Position numbers and translations under genes: made by a program. This document shows, piece by piece, positions 28,701-40,873 of a DNA stretch of 64,000 nt. The stretch is from contig CM025850.1 in the NCBI GenBank assembly GCA_003952965.2, positions 10,334,711 through 10,398,710 on the forward strand, in the 5' to 3' direction. The notes beneath the pieces were generated by a model that was not told the DNA's origin, ran no database searches, and was given only the letters and a program-made list of their open reading frames with translations. Source of the stretch: Morella rubra (Eukaryota > Streptophyta > Magnoliopsida > Fagales > Myricaceae). The first letter of the stretch is position 1. Each line of letters opens with the position of its first letter.

Positions 28701-31700
28701 GGCTAGCTCTTCCCAACAGATACATTTGATGGGACCTCATTTTCCATCTTACTAGTCCTACTCCATTTTCCCAGGCACAAGATTTTGGCTGCCTTTATAC
28801 GATCTTACACAATACCTATGACTTAGTCCTTGTGATTGACACGGTAGTTGTATTCTTCCGCACACTTCTGCTCTTGGCCACTGAAAGAGCTTTTGTTGAC
28901 TTGACTGTGTTTTGGTTATAAACCTTACGATATGAAGTTTTATAGTTCCAGTGGGTAGAAAATGTTGACCCTAGGAGAGAGAGAGGCCCCCAAAAAAAGA
29001 AGAAGGAAAAGTATGATGATGAACTATCGATTTGATACATGTCTAACCAAGACCAGCGAAATTTTAGATCGGAAATAGATTCCCTGACTTGCTAGCTTAG
29101 TTGTTTGAAAATGAAGTTTGGCCCGGCCAAGTGATTGATTGATTGATCAGGACTCCTTTGTTTGTTTGTATTCTCGACCTGCACACATGAAAACGTACTC
29201 TATTTTGGAAGCTTTAGGGGAGTTTTCCGGGTGAGAAGTCAATTTTCCCTTCTTTTCTCCCAGTACTACTACTAGCTAGCCACAAACCACCGAATTAACA
29301 AAGGTCATCAAGAAGAAAGTGTGTGTCGTTGGACCTTTCGTGTGGGTGTTGGGCTCGCGACAAGGACGACATGCGACCATGAAACGAGGGGGAAGGAAGA
29401 CTGACGCAGGCAGTAAACGGAAGCAGACAACTATATATATCTACTCCGTTATTATTAGTACTTGAGGAAGATGGATTTGGCACAAAACGACGAGAAGTTT
29501 AATCCCAATGACAACTCCCTTTTGTATTTACATCATCTATCGTCTTCTTGAATTGTCTAGCGATTAGGGAAAAAAAGATGAAATGGAAAAAGAATACGGA
29601 AGGGACAACGAAAAGAAATGTCGGCAAGCCCTAAACGCATAGAAATTAACGTAGGTGACATATCTTGGAGACCCAAAAACGTACGTTTGTGCTGCAGTAG
29701 TAGTACTCTTAAACGACAGGTGAATTTTCCACTGAACGATAATTAATGTTTTGGTACACCCTCCATTTACATCTTTAGGGCCGCATGTTCTCTTTTTCGA
29801 AGTGGGATCGATCCATTTATTAAAAGAATCCCTAAATGAATCAAAATGGGTCAAAGAAATTGTGCATGTCGGAAATATGCCTTTGTATTATCGAGACATC
29901 ACCCATAATCTCATTGGAGATCGGATGCTCCGATCAAGAACCATGTTTCCCATGGCTATGACGTTTTTCCGACCAAATCCCATCCTTTAATTTAGGGCTT
30001 TGTTTTGCCAAATTTTCCGTTTTAGGTAAGTTTTTCCATTAGGTGTTTCTGGATCATCGAGCTCGAAAATCGAAATGAAAAGTTAGGAAGATGAAATTTT
30101 CTATTTGAATTTATTGTCTACAACTTGGGACACAAGTGTTTGTCACATTGTGCTAATTCCAGACTTAAGAAAAGACGTAGATCACGAACTAACTTGCACA
30201 AGTTTTTCGATATGCCTGTCGATTCCTACTTCTGATCTTCTGAAATATCGGTCTCTCTCCTAGAAGTAGAATTTAGTAGTACTCAATGGGAAATCAACGG
30301 TCATCCTACAGCTAGAGAGTTTGTGGAATTTCTTGTAATTTAAAGCAGTCGACCCAGAAACATCATGATTGATTTGGAAAGTGTATATGGACCTTGCCTC
30401 TCCTCATTGAATTTTGTTAAAAAATTAGAGTCATGATGCAAAGACATAAAAGTGTTAAACACTTCACCTAATGAACTTCCAATGGCCGTCAAATACATTT
30501 TGTTCCTCGAAATTTCTTCAGTCGCACCCTCCCCCTCAGGTCCTTATGCGAATGATTTCAGAAGCGAAAATTGCATTATTACGGTCCTTTCGCTTCCATT
30601 GCCGATGAACAAGGTGCCGCTATAAGTAAATAAACATCTACTGATCGCCGAAAGTGACTGAAAGACAAACAATTATACTTTTCTGGGTCTTCTCGGTTCA
30701 TAGGTGATTAGAATGTCTCTGCCCACAAAAGTGAGAAAAAAAATGCACCTAGTTAATCTCTGCGGCCTGGGTCTAACGCACGCTTGATTTTCAAGGCCCA
30801 AATCCAGACCCACAAGGAAGATGACAAGAGGACTTAGGCCTCAACCTGCACCCCAATGATAACAGACAAAATTGCAAAAAGAAAAAGAAAAGTAACTGTC
30901 CAGTACAGAAGTTGGAGATGGGCCGGATGGCACGCAGACAAACCCAGATAATGGATTACTGTACTCTTCATAAAATCATGAACTGGCATTAATCTGTGAC
31001 ATTATTTTCTCATCCTAATTCCTAACCTTGGTTTTAAGCACATTCATGCAATAGACGACGGACGTGTCAACCGCCTTACGCACTGATTACGTGCTTTTGT
31101 TCAACAAAATCGAAATTACAGCATATATATTCTTTGGGTAACGAAGGAGCAAACTTATTGGCGGAACCTTCTGACCTTTATTCTCATGAACTTTTTCTAT
31201 TGCCTTTCACGCTTCCAACAACTATTAATTCTTCGTTTATTCTCCGAAGGAACGAATCCAAATCAAAAGCCAATGTGAACGCCTGAACTTGGTCACTCTT
31301 TTCTTCGATCAGATGCCTTTGAGTTGAGCTTTCTTTTGAGGTGGAAACTCACGCTGCTTACCAATGTAATATACGCGTTATCTGTAAAGAGAGGAATCCA
31401 ATTCCAAAGCAGACATACGTATAAAGGTCGAGAAAAGCTATGGGGCAGCAATTTTTTCACCCGAAACCTATCTATTTCAGAATTTACGAACAAAAGATTG
31501 ATGCTATCTGCAACTTTTGTGTTCACACAGACCAGAACTCAAAAGGGTTGAGAGCTCTTCTACTGGGCTGAGCCGACTTGGAAAAATTGAGTAAATTAAC
31601 CATGTAGTCTGTTTAAATGCTGCCAGAGTATGAAACTGTTGGCTACCATCTCTTGGAAAGGTTAATTTATTGGACATTCTTTCCTGCCTACTAAATCAAA

Positions 31701-31878
31701 GTGAAAGCCTCCTTTTCGATATTCCATTCCCCGTTCCCCTTTTTCCATATGGCTGTACTTGTAAGTTTATATATACCGTGAAATCGAGGATACCATTAGA
31801 GTTAGCACTACACAAAAAGTTTAATACAACAGGGACTGAAAGGAAACAATACTACCTAACTGTTGTTTCTCTTCCAAG
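25797..31878. other. ~6-kb stretch with no assigned gene
   Basis: It begins with the likely BOP 3' untranslated region. I recognise no protein family in the remainder. A segment on the minus strand at about 28160-28300 looks like a terminal exon, with a TTTTTCAG acceptor and about 44 codons to a stop, but no partner exons are evident. The 31.0-31.9 kb part is probably the CYSTM promoter and leader. Confidence 0.5.
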
Positions 31879-31939
31879 ATGCCAAAGAACTCTACAGGGG
31901 AAAACCAGCGTCCACCTCAACCTGCAGGTTCATCCTGAT

Positions 31940-31978
<39 letters not shown>

Positions 31979-32596
31979 TTGCCTCGTACAAATGTAAGGG
32001 GAACTCACTTCTATCTTGGTTTTTGTTGAAAGGATATCCAAATGAAGATCCTCAGACGAAGAAGAAATGCTGCCCTCGTTCCAAGAAGAAAGGAGACAGG
32101 GGCTTCATAGAGGGATGGTAAGTCATGTATCTTGTTCATAACCAGTATTCTAATCAATCAGATGGAGGCTGTACTACTCCCATGCCCAGTCCAGGAAAAA
32201 AAAAAAAAAAACAGAAGCGGAAGAAGCTTGCTTTTCTAACTAGAGTTACAATAGCGCCTCTATGGAAGAAGGATCAGGAAGCTGGGAGTGCATAGTCAAC
32301 GGAAGTGCTCCATCTTCTTCCATTAACAATTAGGAAAAGTCCTCGGTTTTCCCATTTAACTTTGGGAGTGCCCAGCAATGTCTCAAAGAATTATAGTGTA
32401 CCACCAGAAAGCATTAAGCTGCTGCTGGAAGCCATCCCTCCAACAGTTGCACAAAAATCTGGAGCCACATGTATTACTTATGTTTGTCCCCTTCTCTTCT
32501 ACTCTCCATTCGACTAATCTTCTTTCCTTGTTTAATTCATATTGGTGCAGCCTCTTTGCTCTGTGCTGCTGTTGGCTCTGTGAAGAATGCTTCTAA
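31879..32596 (+). CDS. CYSTM family small cysteine-rich membrane protein
   Basis: CYSTM proteins are small tail-anchored proteins of eukaryotes whose C-terminal cysteine-rich helix sits at the membrane. Plant members are linked to stress and heavy-metal tolerance. I assembled three short exons from GT-AG borders: 31879-31927, 32033-32117 and 32551-32596, 180 nt in all, coding for 59 residues. The N-terminus is short, hydrophilic and Pro/Gln-rich (NQRPPQPAGYP). A basic KKKCCPRSKKKGDRGFIEG stretch leads into the diagnostic tail, CLFALCCCWLCEECF and then stop. Frame is kept across both junctions (phases 1 and 2). Intron 1 is only 105 bp and contains a (CT)n tract at about 31943-31972. Its acceptor, GTTGAAAG, is weak but gives the only frame that matches the family. 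Because the exons are so short, simple open-frame searches miss this gene. The family call is firm; which member it is remains open. Confidence 0.85.
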
Positions 32597-33012
32597 GATA
32601 TCCTAAAACGACCACTCCGAATAAGCAAAGCTGCTATATCAGTTTACCCAACGTTGATTTTTTGGCCTTTTATTTTTCTGTACTTCTCGAGCTTGTTCAT
32701 TGTGGGTGGTTTTCTAGCTATTGTCGACCATTAATCTACTATATAGCTATTCTGTAAAAGCTTTGGCCCAATAAGTTTTGAAACCGGTCAGCTTTTTTCT
32801 TCCTCGTTGGTATCCATTTGGTTTTTGTTTTGCAATTATTTTCTTGGAGATCTTTAAAGACTATCAGGCTAAGGAGTATCGTCACTGTTTGGAAGGCCGA
32901 TTGCTCTCGTCCCAATCCTTATTGAGAAAGAGGATAGAGAACTTTTTTCTGGGCCGCACATGCTTAGCAGGCTCCGAGACCATCTGACCCAGAAAAATAT
33001 TGTATGGACAGG
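32597..33012. other. Intergenic stretch after the CYSTM gene
   Basis: Probably the CYSTM 3' untranslated region followed by non-coding DNA. I see no exon, promoter motif or repeat in it. Confidence 0.5.
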
Positions 33013-33663
33013 TGGTTACACAAAGCCGTCATTAAGAAAACCATGAAGTTGCCTTCCCTGGATCAAACTTTCACCGGCAGAACAGGCCTCCAACATTACG
33101 ATCAAAGTCACGGAATTGGGTTCAAACTCTACCCTCATCACCTGAAACAAATACAAAGCGCCGCTAATGTTTCCTTCACTTAACACACCCCGAAATCATC
33201 GATGTCCAAGAAACCAAGAGTCTCTGTGAGACATCTCATCAAACAATTTACGAGCATAACGTACCCACCCGCAAAGCTCGATCATCGTATTGCAAAAATA
33301 CACATCACATCCAAAACCCCACCATCGCTCCGCATATGACTCCACTCTGAAGCGATGAGACAGCTTGATGTACTATCGGAAACCTATAACTATTATGGGA
33401 AACACCCAATCCTCTCATTGCTTTTATAAAACAAAAAGCTGAATCAAAGAAACCAGAGTCAGCATAGGCTTTAATAGCTACATTCCATGTCATAGAATTT
33501 TGCAGCTCTAAGTTATCAACTACCCGAAGGACGCTCTAAAGATCGTCATACTGGCCATACAAGTGTTAACTGTGTCAGTTTTCGGAAATAGGTTTTCAGG
33601 TGATGGGTGTAAAGAAGAGGAAGTGTTAGGATGAAAAGGAGAAGCTGGAACGATGAAAGACAT
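33013..33663 (-). pseudogene. Pentatricopeptide repeat (PPR) protein gene, 5' fragment
   Basis: On the minus strand a likely start codon at 33663 opens a Ser/Pro-rich leader typical of organelle-targeted PPR proteins. It is followed by PPR text: WNVAIKAYADSGFFDSA, FIKAMRGLGVSHNSY, then YARKLFDEMSHRDSW, LYLFQVMRVEFEPNSVT and GRQLHG. PPR proteins bind organellar RNA. An in-frame stop follows the leader (after ...FRASFG), and at least one more stop or frame change occurs after HRDSW. Similarity fades near 33013, so only a few of the expected 10-15 repeats remain. The first ~360 nt of the gene, with upstream DNA, form part of the 643-bp tandem unit; truncated second and third copies start at 34306 and 34949. 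Only this first copy continues past the unit boundary into further PPR sequence, so its left junction is the original one. It is a broken fragment and not a working gene. Confidence 0.75.
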
Positions 33664-35225
33664 GGAGAAGGCAGGGAATCTTCAGATTAAAACAAGGAGC
33701 TATTGATGCTGAAGAAAGACCGGGTCTTCTGGACTGATCCCAGAAAAATGACCCAGAAGAGAGAAATTGCTAAGATAATGCAAAGAAATCATTTCAAAAG
33801 AGCCGAAAATAAACTTCGAAGGGGACCCAAAAAGCTTGAGAGTCTGTCAGACAGCCGTGCGACCATCCCAACCATTCGAGGAATGGATGAGAACGATCCT
33901 CTACGGCCTCAGTAGTCCAAGGACCATTGATGCTGTTATAATACACATCACATCCAAAACCCCACCATCGCTCCGCATATGACTCCACTCTGAAGCGATG
34001 AGACAGCTTGATGTACTATCGGAAACCTATAACTATTATGGGAAACACCCAATCCTCTCATTGCTTTTATAAAACAAAAAGCTGAATCAAAGAAACCAGA
34101 GTCAGCATAGGCTTTAATAGCTACATTCCATGTCATAGAATTTTGCAGCTCTAAGTTATCAACTACCCGAAGAACGCTCTAAAGATCGTCATACTGGCCA
34201 TACAAGTGTTAACTGTGTCCGTTTTCGGAAATAGGTTTTCAGGTGATGGGTGTAAAGAAGAGGAAGTGTTAGGATGAAAAGGAGAAGCTGGAACGATGAA
34301 AGACATGGAGAAGGCAGGGAATCTTCAGATTAAAACAAGGAGCTATTGATGCTGAAGAAAGACCGGGTCTTCTGGACTGATCCCAGAAAAATGACCCAGA
34401 AGAGAGAAATTGCTAAGATAATGCAAAGAAATCATTTCAAAAGAGCCGAAAATAAACTTCGAAGGGGACCCAAAAAGCTTGAGAGTCTGTCAGACAGCCG
34501 TGCGACCATCCCAACCATTCGAGGAATGGATGAGAACGATCCTCTACGGCCTCAGTAGTCCAAGGACCATTGATGCTGTTATAATACACATCACATCCAA
34601 AACCCCACCATCGCTCCGCATATGACTCCACTCTGAAGCGATGAGACAGCTTGATGTACTATCGGAAACCTATAACTATTATGGGAAACACCCAATCCTC
34701 TCATTGCTTTTATAAAACAAAAAGCTGAATCAAAGAAACCAGAGTCAGCATAGGCTTTAATAGCTACATTCCATGTCATAGAATTTTGCAGCTCTAAGTT
34801 ATCAACTACCCGAAGGACGCTCTAAAGATCGTCATACTGGCCATACAAGTGTTAACTGTGTCAGTTTTCGGAAATAGGTTTTCAGGTGATGGGTGTAAAG
34901 AAGAGGAAGTGTTAGGATGAAAAGAAGAAGCTGGAACGATGAAAGACATGGAGAAGGCAGGGAATCTTCAGATTAAAACAAGGAGCTATTGATGCTGAAG
35001 AAAGACCGGGTCTTCTGGACTGATCCCAGAAAAATGACCCAGAAGAGAGAAATTGCTAAGATAATGCAAAGAAATCATTTCAAAAGAGCCGAAAATAAAC
35101 TTCGAAGGGGACCCAAAAAGCTTGAGAGTCTGTCAGACAGCCGTGCGACCATCCCAACCATTCGAGGAATGGATGAGAACGATCCTCTACGGCCTCAGTA
35201 GTCCAAGGACCATTGATGCTGTTAT
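33297..35225. repeat. 643-bp unit in three exact tandem copies
   Basis: Copies lie at 33297-33939, 33940-34582 and 34583-35225, each exactly 643 bp. I saw only three single-base differences: two private to copy 2 (GAAGAACG for GAAGGACG; GTGTCCG for GTGTCAG) and one private to copy 3 (AAAAGAAGAAG for AAAAGGAGAAG). The unit holds the start of a PPR gene on the minus strand plus its upstream DNA. Identity above 99% means very recent amplification, probably by unequal crossing-over, or an assembly duplication. Confidence 0.97.
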
Positions 35226-35506
35226 TCACGCTCTGATCACACGGCCGTAGCTCATCAACCAGACTTAGGTTCCTGTCTCCTTAGAACTCAAGGACACAGA
35301 GGTACGGCCTATAGAACAGATCCTGTTCAAGTAAGGTCGTGCCCTACCTAGCTACAGCTATGCTATATAAAGCCTTGTTCTCCTCCTTATATTTCCAATG
35401 CGGGACGCAGAAGTGACTGTTGCGCTCTGTCACGGGGGTTCATTCGTAATTTAGCTTTTCATTTTCTTTAATTTTTAATATAATTGTGGGCCCGTGTTCT
35501 TAGAGT

Positions 35507-38500
35507 TAAGGGTGAGCAACGGACTAGTCGAAATCAAAATTTCATATTTTGATATTCAGTTTGCTAACTAGCGGATGATCAAAATGGAGTTCATTTCTCC
35601 TTCGGACTCTTAACGGACTTAGCGGAATCGGATAATGGAATTACGACAATGTTTCGGGCCATATTTTTTTGACCCATTTAAGCATTTTTTACAAAAAATA
35701 AAGATGTTATTCATTTATCACAATTCACAAATACAAATATCTCTGATATATCATAAAATTAAAATATACAACCTGATCTTCATAAGAACATTTCTCAATT
35801 CATTACAAAGATCTCAATTATATAAATGAACACAGCAAGTATATAAATGAAAATTAAGAATTTACATTGCACTTGCACCACATCAAGTCATCAACTCACC
35901 AAGACACCAAGTGATTAGAGTTGAATTTTGGAGTAAAATGTTTGCCATCCTTTAAAGTTCAAACTAATACAACCATATCATATTATGATCATATTAGTTT
36001 TGATGGCCATTTTATTTAGCCCATAATATTTAAAAACCAACAACTCATTGTTGATCTTTTGAAAACCGAAAACAACATCCTAGCAACCTATTTTAAAAAT
36101 CTAGAAAACTAAAAAAATTCCTAAAACATGCAATGCAAACAAGTGTCATAAAAACATGCAATTCACAAAATTCATATTCAATAAATCCCAAAACAACATG
36201 CAAATAACAAAATTCAGATTCAATAAATCTTAAAACAATATGTAATTCACAAAATTCATAATCATATATTCACAAAGTCACCTAGTAAATAGTCACCTAG
36301 TAAATAGTAACCTAGACACCATCACAATTCCTAAATAGCTAAAGAAATATTATGGGCTTAATAATAAAAGTGGTCAAGACTCGATAGAAACAATAACCAA
36401 AAAACATAATGTATGCTGACATAACTCGAAATAGAAGAATATTACAATACAAACTTAGAAGTTAGAAGCAAGAAATTAAAACATAACCAAACGTCAATCA
36501 ATCATGAATCCACAATCGATGCAGCATTAGAAATCATCTCTGCAAAAAAACAAATTTATTAACAAGGAGCTCATAAAAAATTTTAATTAAGTGAAAGTAG
36601 GAATGTAAAATTTTGTATATACCTATGTCCATCATATAACTAGCGGGATCTTCCGTCCCATCAACAAATTCAAGTTCCTCATCCTCATCATCATTCGCAG
36701 AATATATGATCTTAGATCTCAACCAATTTTGAGCACAATGAGTCCCCCGCCGTTTTTTATGCCAACGACTTCGGAAAGATCTAATACCGACCCCCGTGCT
36801 GAAGACAGACTCTGAAGGCACTGTAGTAATAGGGATGGCAAGAACATCTCGAGAAATTCGTGCAAGAACGGAAAATTTTGGTGCATTCACTCTCCACCAA
36901 TTGAGGATATCAAAATTAGGATCTTAGGTTCAAGATCCTCCATTAAATATCTCTCCACTTCAAACTTGCTATCCAGCAAATTCTGTTGCGCCTTAAATTG
37001 TGTGAATTTCATGTGAAAAGGATCATCTACAGGTGCATTAGATGACCCAATCACTTCAAGCTGGCCTTGACTTGCAGATACACTCCTATTACTAGATGAC
37101 TCATCCACATTACTATACTTTGTAAATAACTGATCCAAGGTCCCTTTCGCTAGACTAGTTGTCTTTGCACCTAACTCCACCCCAAAGCCTTCTTGAACCA
37201 AAAGTCCAAGTATATAACCTTGTATTGTGGATCAAATACCGCTGCAACAAACAACAATCTGTTAACCTTAGCCAAATCACCCTAGTATTTATGATACTTC
37301 ACTTGCATTTTTTTTGCCATGTCTGCCAAGAACAAATCCCCACTTCCTGCATATTTCCCAAATGCATATGAATTTTGGCAAGTTCCCAAAAAATAAGTTT
37401 GTCGTCACCGTATTTGAAGCAGATATTTGAACCGTCACCTCATAGAAGAGTGCCAAAAACTTGGTAAAATGTCTCACACGCTCCCAATCCTCAAATTTTT
37501 GGGGGCCAATCCCTTCCTCCCATGCCCCTCTTCACGCAGAAAGCTTATCAAAATCTCATCTTCCGCCAACATATCCTCAAAGACTCTCTGATATTTCTCA
37601 GCTGCATCCAACATAATATACATTGAATTCCAACGAGTAGGAACATCAAGCTGCAAAAATCCCTCAATGGGAAACTTCCTTTTGCTACACATTTCTTAAA
37701 CCATCCATTCGACCAGAGATGACTTAACATACTTAACCAAGTTCCTTACCTTGGCCACAGAATCATCCAGCTCCTTCAACCCATCTTGCACAATTAAATT
37801 CAAGACATGTGCGCAACATCTCATATGCAAAAAATCATGGTACAAACTACTTTTCCAGGCCGAATCCCCAAATGCAATTGTCTATTATTCACATGCTCAA
37901 TGGCCGTATCATTAGAGGATGCATTATCGACAGTTGATTGTAAGGATTTTATCAATCCCCCATTCCGAAATGCAATCCTCCAACACCATCCCAATTGTCG
38001 AACTCTTATGATCTGACACCTTACAGAATGCAAGTATCTTTTTATGTAATTGTCAAGTACTATCAATGAAGTGTGCAGTGACAGACATATAATTCATGTT
38101 TTGGACTGATGTCCATGTGTCAGTGGTCAAGCAAACTCGTGGTCTATTAAGTAAGATACTAGTCTTCAGTCTACACTTCTCTTCCAAGTAAAGTTTCATA
38201 CAATCCTTTATTACTGTGATTCGAGATGGTACTTTAAATCGGGGTTACAGGGTATGAATCATGTCCTTGAACCCATCCTTGCTTACTATTCTAAAGGGAA
38301 GCTCATCCATAATTATAAACTTAGCAATAACAGCTTTAATAGCCTTGGAATCATATGAGTCTATCTTCATCACCCCCACTAATCCACTACTTGCCCCCTT
38401 GATATCAAAAGTCAATTTCTGTTGAGAACCATCCAATTTACTCTGAGTTCTCTTATACATTACACAAGCCTTTCAAGTGGGACCTCATAGCCGAGGTCCC

Positions 38501-40014
38501 TTGATCTTTGTGGTGAACCCCAGCTTTATGACCACAATAGTTACACTTGGCTAATGGTTTGTTTGGGTCAACTACTGGTAGTATCCTAGTGAACTGTTCC
38601 CACATCGGGGATGGATTGAAACCTTCTTCTTTTGGGAGCATGGTCTATTGTCTCAGTTTGTTGTGCCTCTACATCTATAATTGGTATCTCACCAATTGTA
38701 GGTGTAGTTGTAGAGGCAAGGGTAGGTAAATTGGGGGTTGTGGATTGCGAAGATGCAATTGGAGTTTGATGATCCATCTGAAAGAAAGACACAATGCAAA
38801 GCCCTAAGACAACTCATTCTACCAACTTAACCCAAATTAAAGACAACAAAAAATGAACAAGATGCAAAATTTAAACAACTAAACAATTAACATATTAAAG
38901 CACAACATCTATTCGAATTCTCAGCACAATGATAAGAATGAATAAGACCATCCTATCTTACCAAACAACCCACCATCAATAAACATGGTTTACTTGCATA
39001 CTTTCTAAGCTACCCGGAAATGAATAATGACTACTTCTTATTTCTATAAACTCCATCACAAAAGTACCAAAGGTTTGGCTTACTTTTCAATGACAAATTA
39101 TGACTCACATATTCAGCATGTCGACAACAAACAAAAGGTAGCTCAACTAGCTAATTACTCTCATCGAATTGGTCATAGATTGGACAACAACTACCCTATA
39201 AACAGCTCTAACAGTAGGACCTTTTAGGCACTCAAACCAGCTTGCAGTAATTCACTACTATCCTCGAATCATGTCCCAAGATCATCAGAAAAAAAATGCA
39301 CATTTTCAGTGTCCCAAAATCTTCTTATGTTTGTTCATTCCTGTTCTGTGAATCAAAAATATTTCCAATCTAAAAAAAAACATATAGAGCTAAAATTTCA
39401 GCAGGGAATGAGAAAAGGGACAGGCCACACATAATCACTATTACAAAATTTCTTTAAGTAGCCAGTAAAAGTTATAGGGTTAGAAAATTAATTCTAACGT
39501 TGAAGCTTTGACTGAGTGAAACAATAATTAATTCTAACGCTAATACAAACATAGGTTACGGGTTACCACTTACAGAGAGAGAGAGAGAAGCAGCGAGAGA
39601 GAAGCGCCAGAGGTAGCTGGAGCTCAGCAGTCAGCGACTCAGCACAAAAGAGAGAGAGAGAGAGCAACGACAGACGAACAGAGAGAGAGAGAGCTGTGAG
39701 AGTGACCAGTGAGGGTGAGGGACGCGAGCTCGAAGAGGAGAGGGGGAGGGGGTAGGGTTTTTTCACCGTGGATCAAAACGCCACCATTTTGATCCGCGGT
39801 ATAATATAATTATCCATTTGTTTTAATATTTAGTTAAAAAAAAAAAAAAAATGAAACCGATTTTTCGTTGAACCGACGAAAACTACCGCTTCCGAGAAGC
39901 CTCCAAATCTACCTCGGTTCCTATTTCTAGAAGGAGCGGATCTCAGCTTCCTCGAACCGGTGACGGAACCGGAGCCGGAGTTCTGCCTGAGCCTGACCCG
40001 GACTTGCACCCCTA
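35507..40014 (-). mobile_element. hAT DNA transposon, 4508 bp, complete ends
   Basis: The element starts TAAGGGTGAGCA at 35507 and ends TGCACCCCTA at 40014. Read inward, the right end is TAGGGGTGCAAG, giving a short imperfect terminal inverted repeat of the hAT type. It is flanked by a perfect 8-bp target duplication, CTTAGAGT, at 35499-35506 and 40015-40022, the length diagnostic of hAT. The right subterminal part is rich in CCGG-containing motifs (GAACCGG, GGAACCGG). A decayed BED-finger hAT transposase lies inside on the minus strand. The segment 38.8-39.8 kb upstream of it has GA-rich runs and may be its promoter and leader. The conserved ends and clean duplication suggest insertion much later than the origin of the locus, although the transposase has since decayed or was already broken. 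Confidence 0.93.
36534..38792 (-). pseudogene. hAT transposase (BED zinc finger, RICESLEEPER-like), broken
   Basis: hAT transposases cut and paste the element through an RNase H-like domain. Reading right to left: an N-terminal Ser/Thr-rich stretch (38586-38792); a BED zinc finger (38453-38641) with W.QFTRI, CNYCG and SAMRSHLKG; the start of the catalytic region (38245-38460); a TVDNASSNDTAIEHV motif near 37.9 kb; LDVPTRWNSMY near 37.65 kb; and the C-terminal dimerisation part (36534-36890) with IPITTVPSESVFSTG. These parts fall in different frames, with four or more frame changes or stops between them, so no full-length protein is possible. Order and motifs fit plant hAT-Ac elements of about 650-700 residues. 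The copy is non-autonomous today. Confidence 0.9.
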
Positions 40015-40022
40015 CTTAGAGT

Positions 40023-40873
40023 AAGCTGTCACAGGCAAATCGCAAAAGGGGAAAGATATAGCCAGCTGCTTATGGACAGCTCAGGCGAGATATGGGTCAG
40101 ATAAGTTAAACGCTTTGTTCCTGATGCACAGTGTAGAGGAACCTTCTTCGAAGCCCAGATCTCGCATCTTTCCTGAGAGGCTATTTTCGTGTATATTGTG
40201 AAGGTTCTATAGATAACATAAAAGCCCAAATACGACTTCTATTGGTGAGACGTTTCTTGGCGATCTCAGGCTCCTCCTCTCACTGTCTTCTTGACGTGCT
40301 CCTCAAAGTTGAAGATGAGACGGTGAGGCATCCAAAGCTGTTCTGTAATTGTAACCAAATGGACCCCTCTCTCTGGCCCATATTTTTAGAACGAAGCTAA
40401 AACAGTCTAGTGGCAAGGCCACTGAGATCGCCAAGATACTAGTTGCTTATATGATGAACAAACTCATGTATTCCCATCGTGGCAGAAGCTCATACAGCTA
40501 AAGGAGTCACTTTTCTTTTCTTCCTTCTATTTCTTTCTCCCTTCAGCAATATGAAAAGAATAGACCAATTTTGAGCAACATAAGCATAATAATAACAGTG
40601 CTCCAGCAGCTACCAAGACCGGTCAAATACAAAACGATAAGATCGTCAAAGGAAGCAGAAATAAACCAAAGAACTTTTGTTTGCTTCCTTGTAACATAAG
40701 TTCTCATATCTCGAAGTTCTGCTTTATTTAATGTACAGACAATACAATGGGCGCTAAGATCCTTACAGACGTGAGCAGGCAAACAGACAGACAATATCAG
40801 ATGTTTTAAATTAATTAAAAACTATTTTGAAGAATAACTGACAATCAGAGGATGCTTCTCAAATGGTATCTGT
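40023..40873. other. Intergenic DNA between hAT element and GLDH
   Basis: Contains the probable GLDH 3' untranslated region on its right side. On the minus strand at about 40265-40345 a short open segment after a possible ATTACAG acceptor reads QLWMPHRLIFNFEEH and ends at a stop. It could be an orphan terminal exon, but I cannot assign a family or find companion exons. Confidence 0.45.

Noticed and set aside
33703-33915. 70-codon plus-strand open frame repeated in each 643-bp unit
   Set aside because: It lies opposite the PPR upstream region and repeats only because the unit is repeated.
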